Notes: generated from the sequence alone by a model not told the origin. 57,415 nucleotides of DNA from Gammaproteobacteria bacterium (GCA_018825965.1 JAHKAA010000046.1:1-57415); one strand, 5' to 3'. Shown: positions 27,042 through 35,864, numbered from the stretch's first letter. Numbers and translations: made by a program.

Positions 27042-27140
27042 AGACTGCTCCTGCAACGACATTTCTGCTATTTTCACCCGAGTCAGAGTGGATTACCAGC
27101 GAAGGGCTGATTTTATTCTGCAATCTGTCGAGGAAACCAT

Positions 27141-27171
27141 TTGACAAGGGCCTACAAAATAGGCATATTAT
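27141..27171 (+). promoter_or_regulatory. rpsT promoter
   Basis: Consensus TTGACA (27141-27146) and TATTAT (27166-27171) are 19 bp apart; the alternative -10 CATATT gives 17 bp. A GCGGCC discriminator follows, the kind seen at growth-rate-controlled promoters. Confidence 0.7.
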
Positions 27172-27213
27172 GCGGCCTTTAAAGGTCCCGGTTTAGTTTT
27201 TAGGAGTGTTACC

Positions 27214-27489
27214 TTGGCTAACATCAAGTCTGCTAAGAAGCGCGCTATTCAATCAGAAAAGCGTCGTCAGCAAAACGCAAGTCAGCGCTCAATGATGCGT
27301 ACTTTCATGAAGAAAACATACGCTGCAGTGTTAACTGCTGATCTGGCTGCTTCACAAGAAGCGTTCAAAAAGATGGTTCCAATTTTGGATCGTATGGCAG
27401 ACAAAGGTCTGATCCATAAGAACAAAGCTGCCCGTCATAAGTCACGCTTAAATGCACACGTTAAGGCTTTAGCTACTAAAGCAGCTTAA
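27214..27489 (+). CDS. rpsT: 30S ribosomal protein S20
   Basis: 91 residues, very basic. MANIKSAKKRAIQSEKRRQQNASQRSMMRTFMKK is unmistakable S20, which binds 16S rRNA early in 30S assembly. The start codon is TTG (27214), with AGGAG 7 nt upstream. A TTG start is also known for E. coli rpsT, where S20 represses its own translation; the same feedback is plausible here but not shown. Own promoter and terminator. Confidence 0.98.
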   Translation: MANIKSAKKRAIQSEKRRQQNASQRSMMRTFMKKTYAAVLTADLAASQEAFKKMVPILDRMADKGLIHKNKAARHKSRLNAHVKALATKAA

Positions 27490-27534
27490 TTTCAATTCTC
27501 TGTTGTTCGCAACAGCTTATTGTGACAGTGCAAT

Positions 27535-27562
27535 AAAAAAACCACCGCAAGGTGGTTTTTTT
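27535..27562. terminator. Intrinsic terminator after rpsT
   Basis: AAAAAACCACC-GCAA-GGTGGTTTTTT: a 6-bp GC stem extended by A/T pairs, with T-run on both strands. It can serve rpsT and the convergent ArsR gene. Confidence 0.9.
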
Positions 27563-27604
27563 ATTCGCTACCATCCATGGCACTGACAGCCTCAGAGTGC
27601 TGTA

Positions 27605-27904
27605 CTATTTCTTCTCACAATAGAGCTTATGCAGTAGCCCAATCAAAGCAACAGCTTCTGCACTATGGATACGATAAAACACGGTTTGAGCTTCTTTACG
27701 GGTTTTCACCAGCTTTTGTCGTCTGAGTACAGCCAGGTGCTGAGACAAAGCCGACTGACTTAAACCCAACTTGTCGTTCATTTCGGTGACTGATAACTCA
27801 GACTCCAGCAAATAACACAAAATCAGCAAACGGCGTTCATTGGAAACCGCCTTCAGCAGCCTGGCTGCCTGCACCGAGTTTTTCAGCATTTCTTCCAATT
27901 TCAT
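27605..27904 (-). CDS. ArsR-family winged-helix repressor
   Basis: 99 residues. Winged-helix fold: LLKAVSNERRLLILCYLLESELSVTEMNDKLGLSQSALSQHLAVLRRQKLV, then the RKEAQTVFYRI wing, which matches the ArsR/SmtB group. The only cysteines are Cys30 (LILCYLL) and one at the end (LYCEKK), so an ArsR-type CVC metal site on the recognition helix is not visible; the ligand could be something other than a metal. No gene cluster to hint at a target. Single gene. Confidence 0.85.
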   Translation of the reverse strand: MKLEEMLKNSVQAARLLKAVSNERRLLILCYLLESELSVTEMNDKLGLSQSALSQHLAVLRRQKLVKTRKEAQTVFYRIHSAEAVALIGLLHKLYCEKK

Positions 27905-27979
27905 TTTGTTGCTTCTTTGATCTAAAAAACAGCATTATGCCGCCGGGCCATCCGCTTACACAATACGATCTATTCTCAT

Positions 27980-28204
27980 CTATCGTGTTTCAGGCTGCAC
28001 CTGACTCATAGAGTAAAAACAAAGAGGGCGGCCTTTACAGAAATCACAATATTTTTGATTGAAGCCGCCACAGCATAGGCTGAACTGCCGTTTTCGTTTC
28101 TGATCAGGAATCAAGCTTTTGGCCGACAATTTAGTTCCGGCACTGTAAAAAAATGACTTAAATGACTTCGACTCGCTGTTCCAGCATGATGGCAGAAAGA
28201 ACAA
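27980..28204 (-). CDS. Possible small cysteine-rich protein
   Basis: An open frame of up to 74 codons with only TTG starts. The C-terminal part holds LCCGGFNQKYCDFCKGRPLCF, five cysteines in 17 residues, which could bind zinc. No ribosome-binding site is visible and the N-terminal part has poor protein character. This stretch, 27905-28293, otherwise holds nothing I can identify apart from upstream regions of the flanking genes. It may be a small gene, a remnant, or chance. Confidence 0.2.
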   Translation of the reverse strand: MFFLPSCWNSESKSFKSFFYSAGTKLSAKSLIPDQKRKRQFSLCCGGFNQKYCDFCKGRPLCFYSMSQVQPETR

Positions 28205-28293
28205 AATAGATCCGGGCCGTTAAAACAAAACTTGCATGTCTGACGTATCATGACCGAAACTATGGCTAACACTTCAGTTAACTTACGTCACTA

Positions 28294-28785
28294 ATGGCCA
28301 AACAAATCAAAAAGACCTCGCTTTTAAGCGAAGCCGAACGACAGAAACTATTAAAAAAAGCGGGCAACAAAAAGCCAATCACTCAAGCCCAGGCTACAAC
28401 AGTTGCAATTCCGGCTGCACACTCAGTGCCACGTTCAGCAAAGCGGTCAGCTAGCCAGGAGCAAACGGACAACACTACCGGAAGCAAAGCAAAACTCTGG
28501 GCTGTCATTACTGTGCTGCTGCTTAGCGTTTTTATCATAGCGCCAAAACCTCAATTGCTTGAGTACCAAAGTGCAGGCCTTATTACCAAAAGTATCTATA
28601 TGCCAGGCTGGTTTGGTAAGCCGGGTACTATTCTGGATACCAACCAACGTGCAATAGTGGCAGAAGACGAACACAGTCTGTATTTGTGTTTTGAAGGCCA
28701 AAGCAATGAGCAGTGTGCAAAATACCAGCTACGTCAGCAACAAGGTTTAATTGCCGCGACCTTATTCTGGTTTTCATCATACTGA
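28294..28785 (+). CDS. Hypothetical single-span membrane protein
   Basis: 163 residues, not recognised. A basic, low-complexity N-terminus of about 65 residues (Lys/Ala/Thr/Gln-rich), one membrane helix (KLWAVITVLLLSVFIIAPKP, about 66-85), then an outside domain with LCFEGQSNEQCAKYQLRQQQ, whose two cysteines may pair. That order suggests type II topology with the C-terminus in the periplasm. No clear ribosome-binding site before the ATG. It converges on the next gene with 2 bp between stops. Confidence 0.6.
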   Translation: MAKQIKKTSLLSEAERQKLLKKAGNKKPITQAQATTVAIPAAHSVPRSAKRSASQEQTDNTTGSKAKLWAVITVLLLSVFIIAPKPQLLEYQSAGLITKSIYMPGWFGKPGTILDTNQRAIVAEDEHSLYLCFEGQSNEQCAKYQLRQQQGLIAATLFWFSSY

Positions 28786-28787
28786 AA

Positions 28788-29150
28788 CTATTTAGAATGG
28801 CTACGCCAGCAAATCCGACATAACCAGAGGTGTATCCCGAGCACCAGCAAGATCATGGCTGAGGGATACAACAAAAAGCTGGGTGCGTAGTTAAATAATA
28901 AAGCTCCGCTGGTCAGGTAAAAAAAAGGCTGTAATTCATAACACCAGAATGGCAAAACTCCCTGTTCCTTAAATTTAATGCCATAAGGACTTCGGCGTTT
29001 TTCGCTGCGGATCACCCAAACCACGGCTCCGACAAATATCAGTACTACACCAGATAAAGCTGCAGTCCAATGGGGTAACCACAAGGCGCTTTGTGCGCCA
29101 CAAAGGACATAAAGATAAGGTAAAGTTTCATAAAGCCTTTCCGGGATCAT
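28788..29150 (-). CDS. Hypothetical small membrane protein
   Basis: 120 residues with about three to four membrane helices, an RSEKRRSPYGIKF basic loop in the middle and a cysteine-containing last helix (LVLGIHLWLCRICW). Not assigned to a family. Single gene, convergent with the hypothetical at 28294. Confidence 0.55.
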   Translation of the reverse strand: MIPERLYETLPYLYVLCGAQSALWLPHWTAALSGVVLIFVGAVVWVIRSEKRRSPYGIKFKEQGVLPFWCYELQPFFYLTSGALLFNYAPSFLLYPSAMILLVLGIHLWLCRICWRSHSK

Positions 29151-29359
29151 GATGCTCTCCTTGCAGAATTAAAGTCAGTTTAAGCATAGAACAAGGTAAA
29201 TTAATTGTTAAATAAAAAGCCATCTTATTAACCAACAGTCTAAGACGGTCAATACCAATACAGATAAGACATAAAAACCTGCGACCAAGCACTGCGACTT
29301 CAAATAAGACGGGTATACAATACCGCAATTCATGGTCAGCTTAAGGCGGAGTAGTACTA

Positions 29360-29938
29360 ATGCATGACGAAGATCTGGACTTGTTTTTGCAGGAAATGGC
29401 AGGCGTAAAGCGTTTAAATGTCGATGCTATTGCCGATCCCAATGGTGAACATAATCCGAGCCTGGCCCAGCTGGCACGACGTAAAGCAGCAGAGCAGGAA
29501 ATGGAATACGATCCTAACTATCTGAGTATGGAGTACGTAGACCTGGTTGCGCCTGATGATGTGATTGCCTATAAAAAAGATGGGGTGCAGGATGGTGTAT
29601 ACAAAAACCTGCGACTGGGTAAATACCAGATGGATGCCACTCTGAATCTGCTGGGAAAAACCCTGGTCGAAGCCCGTGCTGCTTTATATAGTTTTATTGC
29701 TGATTGCCATCAGCGTGGTATACGGACTTTATTGATCCATCATGGTATGGGGCGTGACAGTAAACCTCATCCGGCGATATTAAAAAGTTACTGTTTTAAA
29801 TGGTTACCACAAATACCTGAAGTCCTGGCTTGCCATACCGCCTTAAAACCTCATGGCGGTTATGCTGCTACTTATGTGTTATTGCAGAAAAATGCAGAAC
29901 AAAAACGGGAAAACCGCGAGCGGCATCAAAAGAAATAA
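29360..29938 (+). CDS. smrA: Smr-domain protein SmrA
   Basis: 192 residues. The N-terminal region (DLDLFLQEMAGVKRL) and the C-terminal Smr domain from about residue 95 (TLNLLGKTLVEARAALYSFI, RTLLIHHGMGRDSKPHPAILKSYCFKWLPQIPEVLACHTALKPHGGYAATYV) match SmrA-type proteins. Smr domains nick DNA in vitro in some members; the cellular role is unsettled. GGAG precedes the ATG. Single gene. Confidence 0.9.
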   Translation: MHDEDLDLFLQEMAGVKRLNVDAIADPNGEHNPSLAQLARRKAAEQEMEYDPNYLSMEYVDLVAPDDVIAYKKDGVQDGVYKNLRLGKYQMDATLNLLGKTLVEARAALYSFIADCHQRGIRTLLIHHGMGRDSKPHPAILKSYCFKWLPQIPEVLACHTALKPHGGYAATYVLLQKNAEQKRENRERHQKK

Positions 29939-30073
29939 CAACTGTACCCAAAATAATTGAGTCAGGTAGGGGCTGGGTTTATCCCTGCCCGTTTCGCATT
30001 TGAATCACTGCTGCGGCGAACTTCTTTCCAGAAGATCAGGCAGCCAACATTCAAGTAAGCAGGGAATATACAA

Positions 30074-30096
30074 ATACCCCCAAATTATGGGGGTAT
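30074..30096 (-). terminator. Hairpin downstream of the 47-residue gene
   Basis: ATACCCCC and GGGGGTAT form a perfect 8-bp stem with a 7-nt loop, followed on the minus strand by a weak TTTGTAT tract. It is 11 bp past the stop at 30107. Terminator call is tentative. Confidence 0.55.
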
Positions 30097-30106
30097 CTGG
30101 TCAGTA

Positions 30107-30250
30107 CTATCCTTCGACTGACTGCTGTCCCTGGGAGCTATGAGTTACCTCATTTGCTTCAGCCTTTGTTAGAAAAGCCGACAATGCCATTAATAACACC
30201 AAAATGGCGATTGCAGTAAAGCCAAGACCGCGACTGGACGCTTTACGCAT
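30107..30250 (-). CDS. Small exported or single-span protein, 47 residues
   Basis: MRKASSRGLGFTAIAILVLL starts a signal-like helix of about 20 hydrophobic residues, followed by a Lys-Ala-Glu-Ala break and a short polar tail. ATG at 30250 has GAGG with 6 nt spacing. The frame is open 111 bp further upstream but that part has a poor start. Not recognised. It is either a small membrane protein or a secreted peptide of about 15-20 residues after cleavage at A-E-A. Confidence 0.5.
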   Translation of the reverse strand: MRKASSRGLGFTAIAILVLLMALSAFLTKAEANEVTHSSQGQQSVEG

Positions 30251-30436
30251 AAAAAACCTCAGACTAAAAAATATTGTTATTGTTCTTGCTTTTTTGTGGA
30301 TCTTGAGCAATCCAAAACCAGTGTAGACAACTTGTTGTTTAGTTACAAGATTTACAATCAATTACAACTGATTTTCTGATAAAGAGACTAGAGGAGACGC
30401 CAAATAGCCTCTGTTTTTGAATTTTAGTCGCGACTT

Positions 30437-31201
30437 TTAGCTTTTAGTGGCAAGTTTATGCTGCAAAGCAGTAATCGCCTGACGCGCAGCCTCTTGTTGC
30501 AAACTATAAAATTGTTGCTGATATTCAAATTCAACAGCCTGACCATGCTCTTTGCATTGCAATAACTGACGCATTGAGCTTTTGGTTTGCCGCACTAACT
30601 CTGTGGGAACAGTAGCTAAATCAGCTGTCATTGCCAAAGCCCTGGGTAAGAGTTGATCAGCAGCCAACACTTCTTTGACCAAACCATATTGCCAGGCTTG
30701 TTCTGCATTGAGTTTTTCACCACAAAACAACATAGCCATAGCTTGTTGCCAACCGATCAATTGCGGTAATAACCAACAGTGCCCACCCCCTGGATGCAAC
30801 GCCAGCTGGAAAAAACGACTGTCAAACCAGGCATCTTTACTGGCTAAACGAATATCGCACACCATAGCCAGGTTCATACCGGCACCAACAGCAGGGCCAT
30901 TGACTAAAGCTATAGTGAGGAGCGGCGAATCCGCCACCTGACTAAAAGCCTGATACAGCTGCTTCAGTTCGGTACCGTCGCCATCTACCGCATGTTGCAA
31001 CACAGCTAAATCAGCACCGGCACAAAAAGCACGTTCAGTGCCTATCACACACAGAACTTTCAGTTCTGGATCTAAACTCAGTTGATGCACAGCGGCCGCA
31101 ATTTGTAAGGCGATTTCAGGTGTTAATAAATTACGTTTTTCAGCTGCAGTCAGTTGTAACACCGCAACATGACCCAGTTTTTCAATCGTAAAACTACTCA
31201 T
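30437..31201 (-). CDS. Enoyl-CoA hydratase/isomerase (crotonase) family protein
   Basis: 254 residues. Crotonase fold with both oxyanion-hole segments: RAFCAGADL (near 60) and NGPAVGAGMNLA (near 104). The position of the usual catalytic PE Glu reads FQLALHPGGG (near 133-142), so the Glu acid/base pair of hydratases is not obvious; the reaction may differ. Its ATG overlaps the upstream dehydrogenase stop as TGATG, so the two are one operon. Substrate unknown. Confidence 0.85.
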   Translation of the reverse strand: MSSFTIEKLGHVAVLQLTAAEKRNLLTPEIALQIAAAVHQLSLDPELKVLCVIGTERAFCAGADLAVLQHAVDGDGTELKQLYQAFSQVADSPLLTIALVNGPAVGAGMNLAMVCDIRLASKDAWFDSRFFQLALHPGGGHCWLLPQLIGWQQAMAMLFCGEKLNAEQAWQYGLVKEVLAADQLLPRALAMTADLATVPTELVRQTKSSMRQLLQCKEHGQAVEFEYQQQFYSLQQEAARQAITALQHKLATKS

Positions 31202-32121
31202 CAGTAGCCCCTTTCCCTGTTGACCAGATGCTTTAAAGGTAGCCCATTTATGGTACGTTGATAGTTTTCAACAATCTGATGAATTGCAGTATCGACATTA
31301 GTGACAGCTGAGCAGTGTGGAGTCACCAGTACCGCCGGATGTTGCCAATAGGGATTAGTTGCCGGCAGAGGTTCTTCGCGGAATACATCCAGACAAGCAG
31401 CCTGCAGCTGGCCAGCATCTAAAGCTGCTAATAAAGCCTGATCATCCACTATAGCGCCACGAGCCACGTTGACGAGGATTGCCCCCTGTTTAAAAGCAGA
31501 TAAACGCTCTGCATTTAAAAAGTCCGTGGTCTCAGGGGTCAGAGGCAATAAACAGATCACCAGTTCGGCTTCACAAACAGCCTGTTTAAAACCAAGATCG
31601 CCTGCGTAGCACCTGATACCATCCAGCTGTTTTAAGTTGCGCGACCAGCCACTAACCTGATACCCCTGTTGTAAAAAATACTGCGCTGCAGCCTGCCCTA
31701 ATTCACCTAAACCCAGCACACAAATCTGTTGCATAGTGCGGGGGCTTTTGGGTTTCCATAGCTTCTGTTGCTGCTGACGCTGAAATAAATCCAGCCGTAA
31801 CTGGTAATGCAAAACAACACCAGCCAGGTAATTGACCATAGATGACGCCAAAGCAGGGTCAACAATACGGCTTAAGGGTAAATCCGGCAACGTCGGATCC
31901 GACACTATGCTATCGACGCCAGCGCCAAAAGATTGCAGACTTTTTAAATTGCTTAAAGCCGCTAAGGAACCATGGGGTTGCTTCCAGACCACCGCCATCT
32001 GCACTTGTTCAGGCGCACTGTAATCAGGCCATTGTTGGATCAAAACACCGGGCAACAAAGCATTTAGCTTCTCGACTAACGAATCTAATTTACGATCAGG
32101 GATCACCAGGGCTATAGACAT
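31201..32121 (-). CDS. D-isomer 2-hydroxyacid dehydrogenase (GhrA-like)
   Basis: 306 residues. NAD(P)-binding Rossmann motif VLGLGELGQAAAQYF (near 137), active-site set NVARGAIV (Arg), FREEPLPA (Glu) and TPHCSAVT (His). The overall pattern, with YLAGVVLHYQLRL before the Rossmann fold, is closest to glyoxylate/hydroxypyruvate reductase A. It reduces 2-keto acids to D-2-hydroxyacids. First gene of a two-gene unit with the crotonase. Confidence 0.9.
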   Translation of the reverse strand: MSIALVIPDRKLDSLVEKLNALLPGVLIQQWPDYSAPEQVQMAVVWKQPHGSLAALSNLKSLQSFGAGVDSIVSDPTLPDLPLSRIVDPALASSMVNYLAGVVLHYQLRLDLFQRQQQQKLWKPKSPRTMQQICVLGLGELGQAAAQYFLQQGYQVSGWSRNLKQLDGIRCYAGDLGFKQAVCEAELVICLLPLTPETTDFLNAERLSAFKQGAILVNVARGAIVDDQALLAALDAGQLQAACLDVFREEPLPATNPYWQHPAVLVTPHCSAVTNVDTAIHQIVENYQRTINGLPLKHLVNRERGY

Positions 32122-32223
32122 CTGTTCACCAAAGCTTCAATTTTTCGTCATATCACTGACATGGGTAAAGCCCATTCTAACTGAGCCTGAAGAACCAAGG
32201 CCAACAATTCGCAGGAGCTTTGT

Positions 32224-33027
32224 ATGCTGCATTGTCGAACTATCTTCTTGTCTGACATTCATTTAGGAAATAAAGACTGTCAGGCCACCTATCTGCTGAA
32301 CTTCCTCAATCAAACCAAAGCCGACACTATTTACCTGCTGGGTGATATCCTTGACCTGTGGGCTATGCAAAAACAAGTCTGCTGGAGCCCGGAGCAAAAT
32401 GCAGTGATCCAAACACTGCTGGCTAAAGCTGATCAGGGCACTGAAGTGATTTATATTCCAGGTAACCATGATGAAGAGTTCCGTCACTGGGCTGGCCGCC
32501 AGTTTGGCACTATCAAACTGCAATTACGCGGCTGTCACACCACGGCTTTAGGCAAAAAATTACTGCTGTTGCATGGCGATGAATTTGATAAAGAAGTGAA
32601 TTTTGGTCGTTTTCACGCCTGGCTGGGTGACAATCTGTATGACTTTTTATTGTTTTTAAACCGCTGGAGCAACCGCATTCGCCGTGCTTTAGGTGGCCGC
32701 TATTTCAGCTTGGCTGCTTTTATCAAAAGCAAAGTACCAGGCGCTCAGCAGGCGATAGCCCGCTATCGTGATGCAGCAGTGGCCAAAGCCAAGCGTTCAG
32801 GTTTTGATGGTGTGGTTTGTGGCCATATCCATCATCCGGAAATCAGCTTGCAGGACGGCATTATTTACTGCAACGACGGTGACTGGATTGATAACTGCAC
32901 AGCCCTGATAGAGCAACAGGATGGTTCATTAACGCTGTACCATTGGACAGAACAAAGCCATACCTTAGCCGCCATGCCAATAGCAGTGCTGGCGGAAGAT
33001 CAAGCTGCACAGAGCAAAGTGGCCTGA
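32224..33027 (+). CDS. UDP-2,3-diacylglucosamine diphosphatase-like phosphoesterase
   Basis: 267 residues. Calcineurin-type metallophosphoesterase: SDIHLGNKD (near 10), LGDILDLW (near 41), PGNHDEEF (near 80), LHGDEFD (near 119) and CGHIHHPE (near 198). This arrangement resembles the LpxH2-like family of lipid A or related pyrophosphatases; a general phosphoesterase cannot be excluded. AGGAG lies before the ATG. No lipid A genes nearby, but the next gene also acts on membrane lipids. Confidence 0.8.
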   Translation: MLHCRTIFLSDIHLGNKDCQATYLLNFLNQTKADTIYLLGDILDLWAMQKQVCWSPEQNAVIQTLLAKADQGTEVIYIPGNHDEEFRHWAGRQFGTIKLQLRGCHTTALGKKLLLLHGDEFDKEVNFGRFHAWLGDNLYDFLLFLNRWSNRIRRALGGRYFSLAAFIKSKVPGAQQAIARYRDAAVAKAKRSGFDGVVCGHIHHPEISLQDGIIYCNDGDWIDNCTALIEQQDGSLTLYHWTEQSHTLAAMPIAVLAEDQAAQSKVA

Positions 33028-33127
33028 GCAGCTTAAAACTTCCACAAAAAGCCATAAATCTGACGCATTTTTGTCATCTTAACCCCCTACTCTCTGCATA
33101 GATAATGGGTCTTACAGAGATGAAGCT

Positions 33128-34834
33128 ATGATCAGTGTTGACCAAATGATGCAAACGCATCTGCCAAAACTCGAACAAAAACCCTGGTTAGCCAAACCGG
33201 TCAAAGGGGCCTTACGCCAACTGTTACACGAACAGGAATTTATCGCTTTCGCTAAACGTTATCCGCATTTGCAGGGGATTGAATTTGTAGAACAAGTACT
33301 GGATTACTTTAATTTTGCTTATGCAGTGCGTGACAACGAAGTAGAACGTATTCCCAGCACTGGCCGTATAGTGATTATCGCCAACCACCCTATTGGTTCT
33401 CTGGACGGTTTAGCCCTGATCAAACTGGTGCGGGATATCAGGCCTGATGTGAAAGTGATAGCGAATCAACTGTTAATGGCAGTTGAACCTCTGCACTCCT
33501 TATTATTACCCGTCAATAATATGAGCGGTGGCACTGAACGCAGCCGCATCGACCGCATCAGCGACCATTTAGCCGCAGAAGGTGCGCTGATTTTATTCCC
33601 AGCCGGTGAAGTGTCGCGCTTAAAACCCAACGGTATTCGTGATGGCAAATGGCATGGTGGCTTTTTACGTTTTGCAATGAATGCTAAAGCACCTATTTTG
33701 CCTATTTATATTGATGGCCGTAACTCTGCTATGTTTTATGGCGCTTCGATGATTTACAAGCCACTGGCTACTATGTTGCTGGTGCAGGAGATGTTTAACC
33801 AGAAACATAAAAACATTGCGATGCGGATTGGTGAACAAATTCCCTACGACAGCTTTGCCCATCTGGCATTAGAAACCCAGGCCAAGGTAAAGCTGTTTAA
33901 AAAACACTTATATCGTCTGGCAAAAGACAAAGGCCCACTGTTTAAAACCCAAAAAGCCATAGCTCACCCTGAAGATCGTATATTGCTGAAAAAAGCAGTC
34001 GAGGCTTGTCCGCTGTTGGGGGAAACCAGTGATGGCAAACAAATTTATTTATACCAGTACGAGCAAAGCTCGCCCGTACTGCGTGAAATTGGCCGCTTGC
34101 GCGAAATCGCCTTCAGAGCCGTTGGGGAAGGCAGCGGTCAGCGCCGTGATATCGATCAGTATGACAGCTATTACGAACAACTGATTTTATGGGACAAAGA
34201 CGACTTAGAAATAGTCGGTGCTTATCGTTTTGCCAATACAGCCAAAGTGATGGCTGAAAAAGGCCTGGCTGGTTTGTACACCGCCTCTTTATTCCAGTTT
34301 AACCTTGCGATGACGCCTTATTTAGATCAAGGCCTGGAACTGGGCCGCAGCTTCGTCCAGCCCCGTTACTGGGGCAAACGTAGTCTGGATTATTTATGGT
34401 ATGGCATAGGTGCTTACTTAAAACAAAACCCGGATATCCGGTATTTGTTTGGTGGCGTCAGTTTATCCAACAGTTACCCTAAAGCAGCCAGGGATTTAAT
34501 GGTGTATTTCTACAGCTTGTATTTCCGCTGCCCTGAACAAAGTGCTGTGCCTAATATTCCTTACGAATTACCTATGGATACCTTAAGCCAGCTGCAGCAG
34601 CATTTTAGCGGCGATAACTACAGTCAGGATTTTGTGCAATTAAAGCACTTACTGGCAAATATGGGCGTCAGTATTCCAACTTTATACAAACAGTACAGTG
34701 AACTGACCGAACCCGGTGGTGTACGTTTTCTGGCTTTTGGTGTCGACCCTGACTTTGCCGACTGTGTGGATGGTTTAGTGCTGGTGGATATGACCAAGCT
34801 GAAAGAGAATAAAAAGGCGCGTTATATTTCCTGA
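33128..34834 (+). CDS. Two-domain acyltransferase, OlsF-like (ornithine-lipid synthesis)
   Basis: 568 residues. N-terminal half: phospholipid/glycerol acyltransferase with NHPIGSLDGLAL (the HX4D motif, near 88) and FPAGEVSR (near 157). C-terminal half from about residue 290: LREIGRLREIAFRAVGEGSGQRRDIDQYDSYYEQL, the acyl-ACP-dependent N-acyltransferase (OlsB/hemolysin-like) domain. The single chain with both halves is the architecture reported for OlsF, which makes ornithine lipid. Function inferred from the domain order; a 2-acyl role in other lipids is possible. Preceded by a phosphoesterase, 100 bp apart, and followed by a terminator. Confidence 0.8.
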   Translation: MISVDQMMQTHLPKLEQKPWLAKPVKGALRQLLHEQEFIAFAKRYPHLQGIEFVEQVLDYFNFAYAVRDNEVERIPSTGRIVIIANHPIGSLDGLALIKLVRDIRPDVKVIANQLLMAVEPLHSLLLPVNNMSGGTERSRIDRISDHLAAEGALILFPAGEVSRLKPNGIRDGKWHGGFLRFAMNAKAPILPIYIDGRNSAMFYGASMIYKPLATMLLVQEMFNQKHKNIAMRIGEQIPYDSFAHLALETQAKVKLFKKHLYRLAKDKGPLFKTQKAIAHPEDRILLKKAVEACPLLGETSDGKQIYLYQYEQSSPVLREIGRLREIAFRAVGEGSGQRRDIDQYDSYYEQLILWDKDDLEIVGAYRFANTAKVMAEKGLAGLYTASLFQFNLAMTPYLDQGLELGRSFVQPRYWGKRSLDYLWYGIGAYLKQNPDIRYLFGGVSLSNSYPKAARDLMVYFYSLYFRCPEQSAVPNIPYELPMDTLSQLQQHFSGDNYSQDFVQLKHLLANMGVSIPTLYKQYSELTEPGGVRFLAFGVDPDFADCVDGLVLVDMTKLKENKKARYIS

Positions 34835-34857
34835 TCTTGAGCCCTGAGTGAATAAAG

Positions 34858-34881
34858 AAGCCTGTTCATTCGGGCTTTTTT
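34858..34881 (+). terminator. Intrinsic terminator after the OlsF-like gene
   Basis: AAGCCTG and CGGGCTT pair (one G-T) around a 6-base loop, then a T-run. It lies 23 bp past the stop. Confidence 0.82.
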
Positions 34882-35025
34882 GTTTTTGAACTCTGTATTT
34901 GTTGTTTTAAATCAATAAAACAAGCCAAGCCAGGGCTCAGCCTTGTGCATTATTGATCTGGGGCAAAGTTTCACAGCAGCAGAAGCGCAGAATGACGCCA
35001 GTTTTTTAAGCTAAGGATCATTCTG

Positions 35026-35727
35026 ATGAAAACAAGTTACAAAACCATCGCATCTCTTGTATTAGCAGTCTCTGCTGCCCCTGCTCTGGCCAACTGGTCA
35101 GTCAATGTGGGGGCTATTACTGTGGCACCACAAGATTCCAGTAGTCATCTGAATGTAGTGGAAACTGTTGCTGGTTTGCCAGCCAACTCCACAGAGTTGT
35201 CTGTAAATAACAATACCCAGTTGGGCATTAGTATCGACTATCAACTGACTAAAAACTGGACCATAGAGCTGATTGCAGCCACTCCATTTAGCCATGATAT
35301 TCAGGTGAAAGGTTCTGCCATCGATGGTTTACCTATTGGCAGCAGCAAACATTTGCCACCCACTTTGTTAGCTCAGTACCATTTTGATTTGGGCGACAGC
35401 AGATTTGATCCTTTTATAGGCTTAGGTCTGAATTACACCAAATTTTTTCAGGAAGAAGTATCAGCTGAGCTGGTCAGTACCTTACAGGCGCTGGATGTCA
35501 CTGACGCAAATGACAAAGTGGAGTTGAAATTAAAAGACTCAGTGGGCCTGGCCATACAGGCAGGTGTCAATATCAAACTGGCGGATAGCTGGAGCGCCCA
35601 TCTGATGCTGAGCAAAATGGATATAGAGACTGAAGGTCGGGTACAAGTCAACGGCAGCACTATTCAGTCCGTGGACGTGACTATCGACCCTTATGTCTGG
35701 ATGCTTGCAGCACGCTACTCCTTCTGA
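35026..35727 (+). CDS. OmpW-family outer membrane protein
   Basis: 233 residues with a signal peptide (ALANW cleavage). Small beta-barrel: NWSVNVGAITVAPQDSSS at the start, LSVNNNTQLGISIDYQLTKNWTIELIAATPFSHDI in the middle, PPTLLAQYHFD and DPFIGLGLNYTKF, and a terminal Phe (AARYSF) for barrel assembly. These are OmpW/AlkL traits. OmpW proteins let small hydrophobic molecules cross the outer membrane. AAGGA lies 8 nt before the ATG. Single gene with a palindrome downstream. Confidence 0.92.
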   Translation: MKTSYKTIASLVLAVSAAPALANWSVNVGAITVAPQDSSSHLNVVETVAGLPANSTELSVNNNTQLGISIDYQLTKNWTIELIAATPFSHDIQVKGSAIDGLPIGSSKHLPPTLLAQYHFDLGDSRFDPFIGLGLNYTKFFQEEVSAELVSTLQALDVTDANDKVELKLKDSVGLAIQAGVNIKLADSWSAHLMLSKMDIETEGRVQVNGSTIQSVDVTIDPYVWMLAARYSF

Positions 35728-35730
35728 TAA

Positions 35731-35767
35731 CCAAAGCCGGATCCGCAGTCTGAGGATCCGGCTTTGG
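35731..35767. repeat. Long perfect inverted repeat after the OmpW gene
   Basis: CCAAAGCCGGATCC and GGATCCGGCTTTGG are exact 14-base complements with a 9-base loop, 4 bp past the OmpW stop. No T-run follows, so it is either a factor-assisted terminator or a 3'-end stabiliser. Confidence 0.75.
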
Positions 35768-35864
35768 CCCACATTAGCTTTTGTTGATATAAAATTCAGC
35801 GGCCTGATGCCTTTCACAGTGAAAATAATCTATAGTAAAGTTATTCATATTTATCAGCAGTATA

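Noticed and set aside
27905..28293. Cysteine-rich minus-strand frame as a firm gene
   Set aside because: Kept only as a low-confidence feature: no ATG, no ribosome-binding site, and the N-terminal part lacks protein character.
29128..29328. 66-codon minus-strand frame upstream of the small membrane protein
   Set aside because: It overlaps the start of the 28788-29150 gene in another frame and covers its upstream region; no family or start signal.
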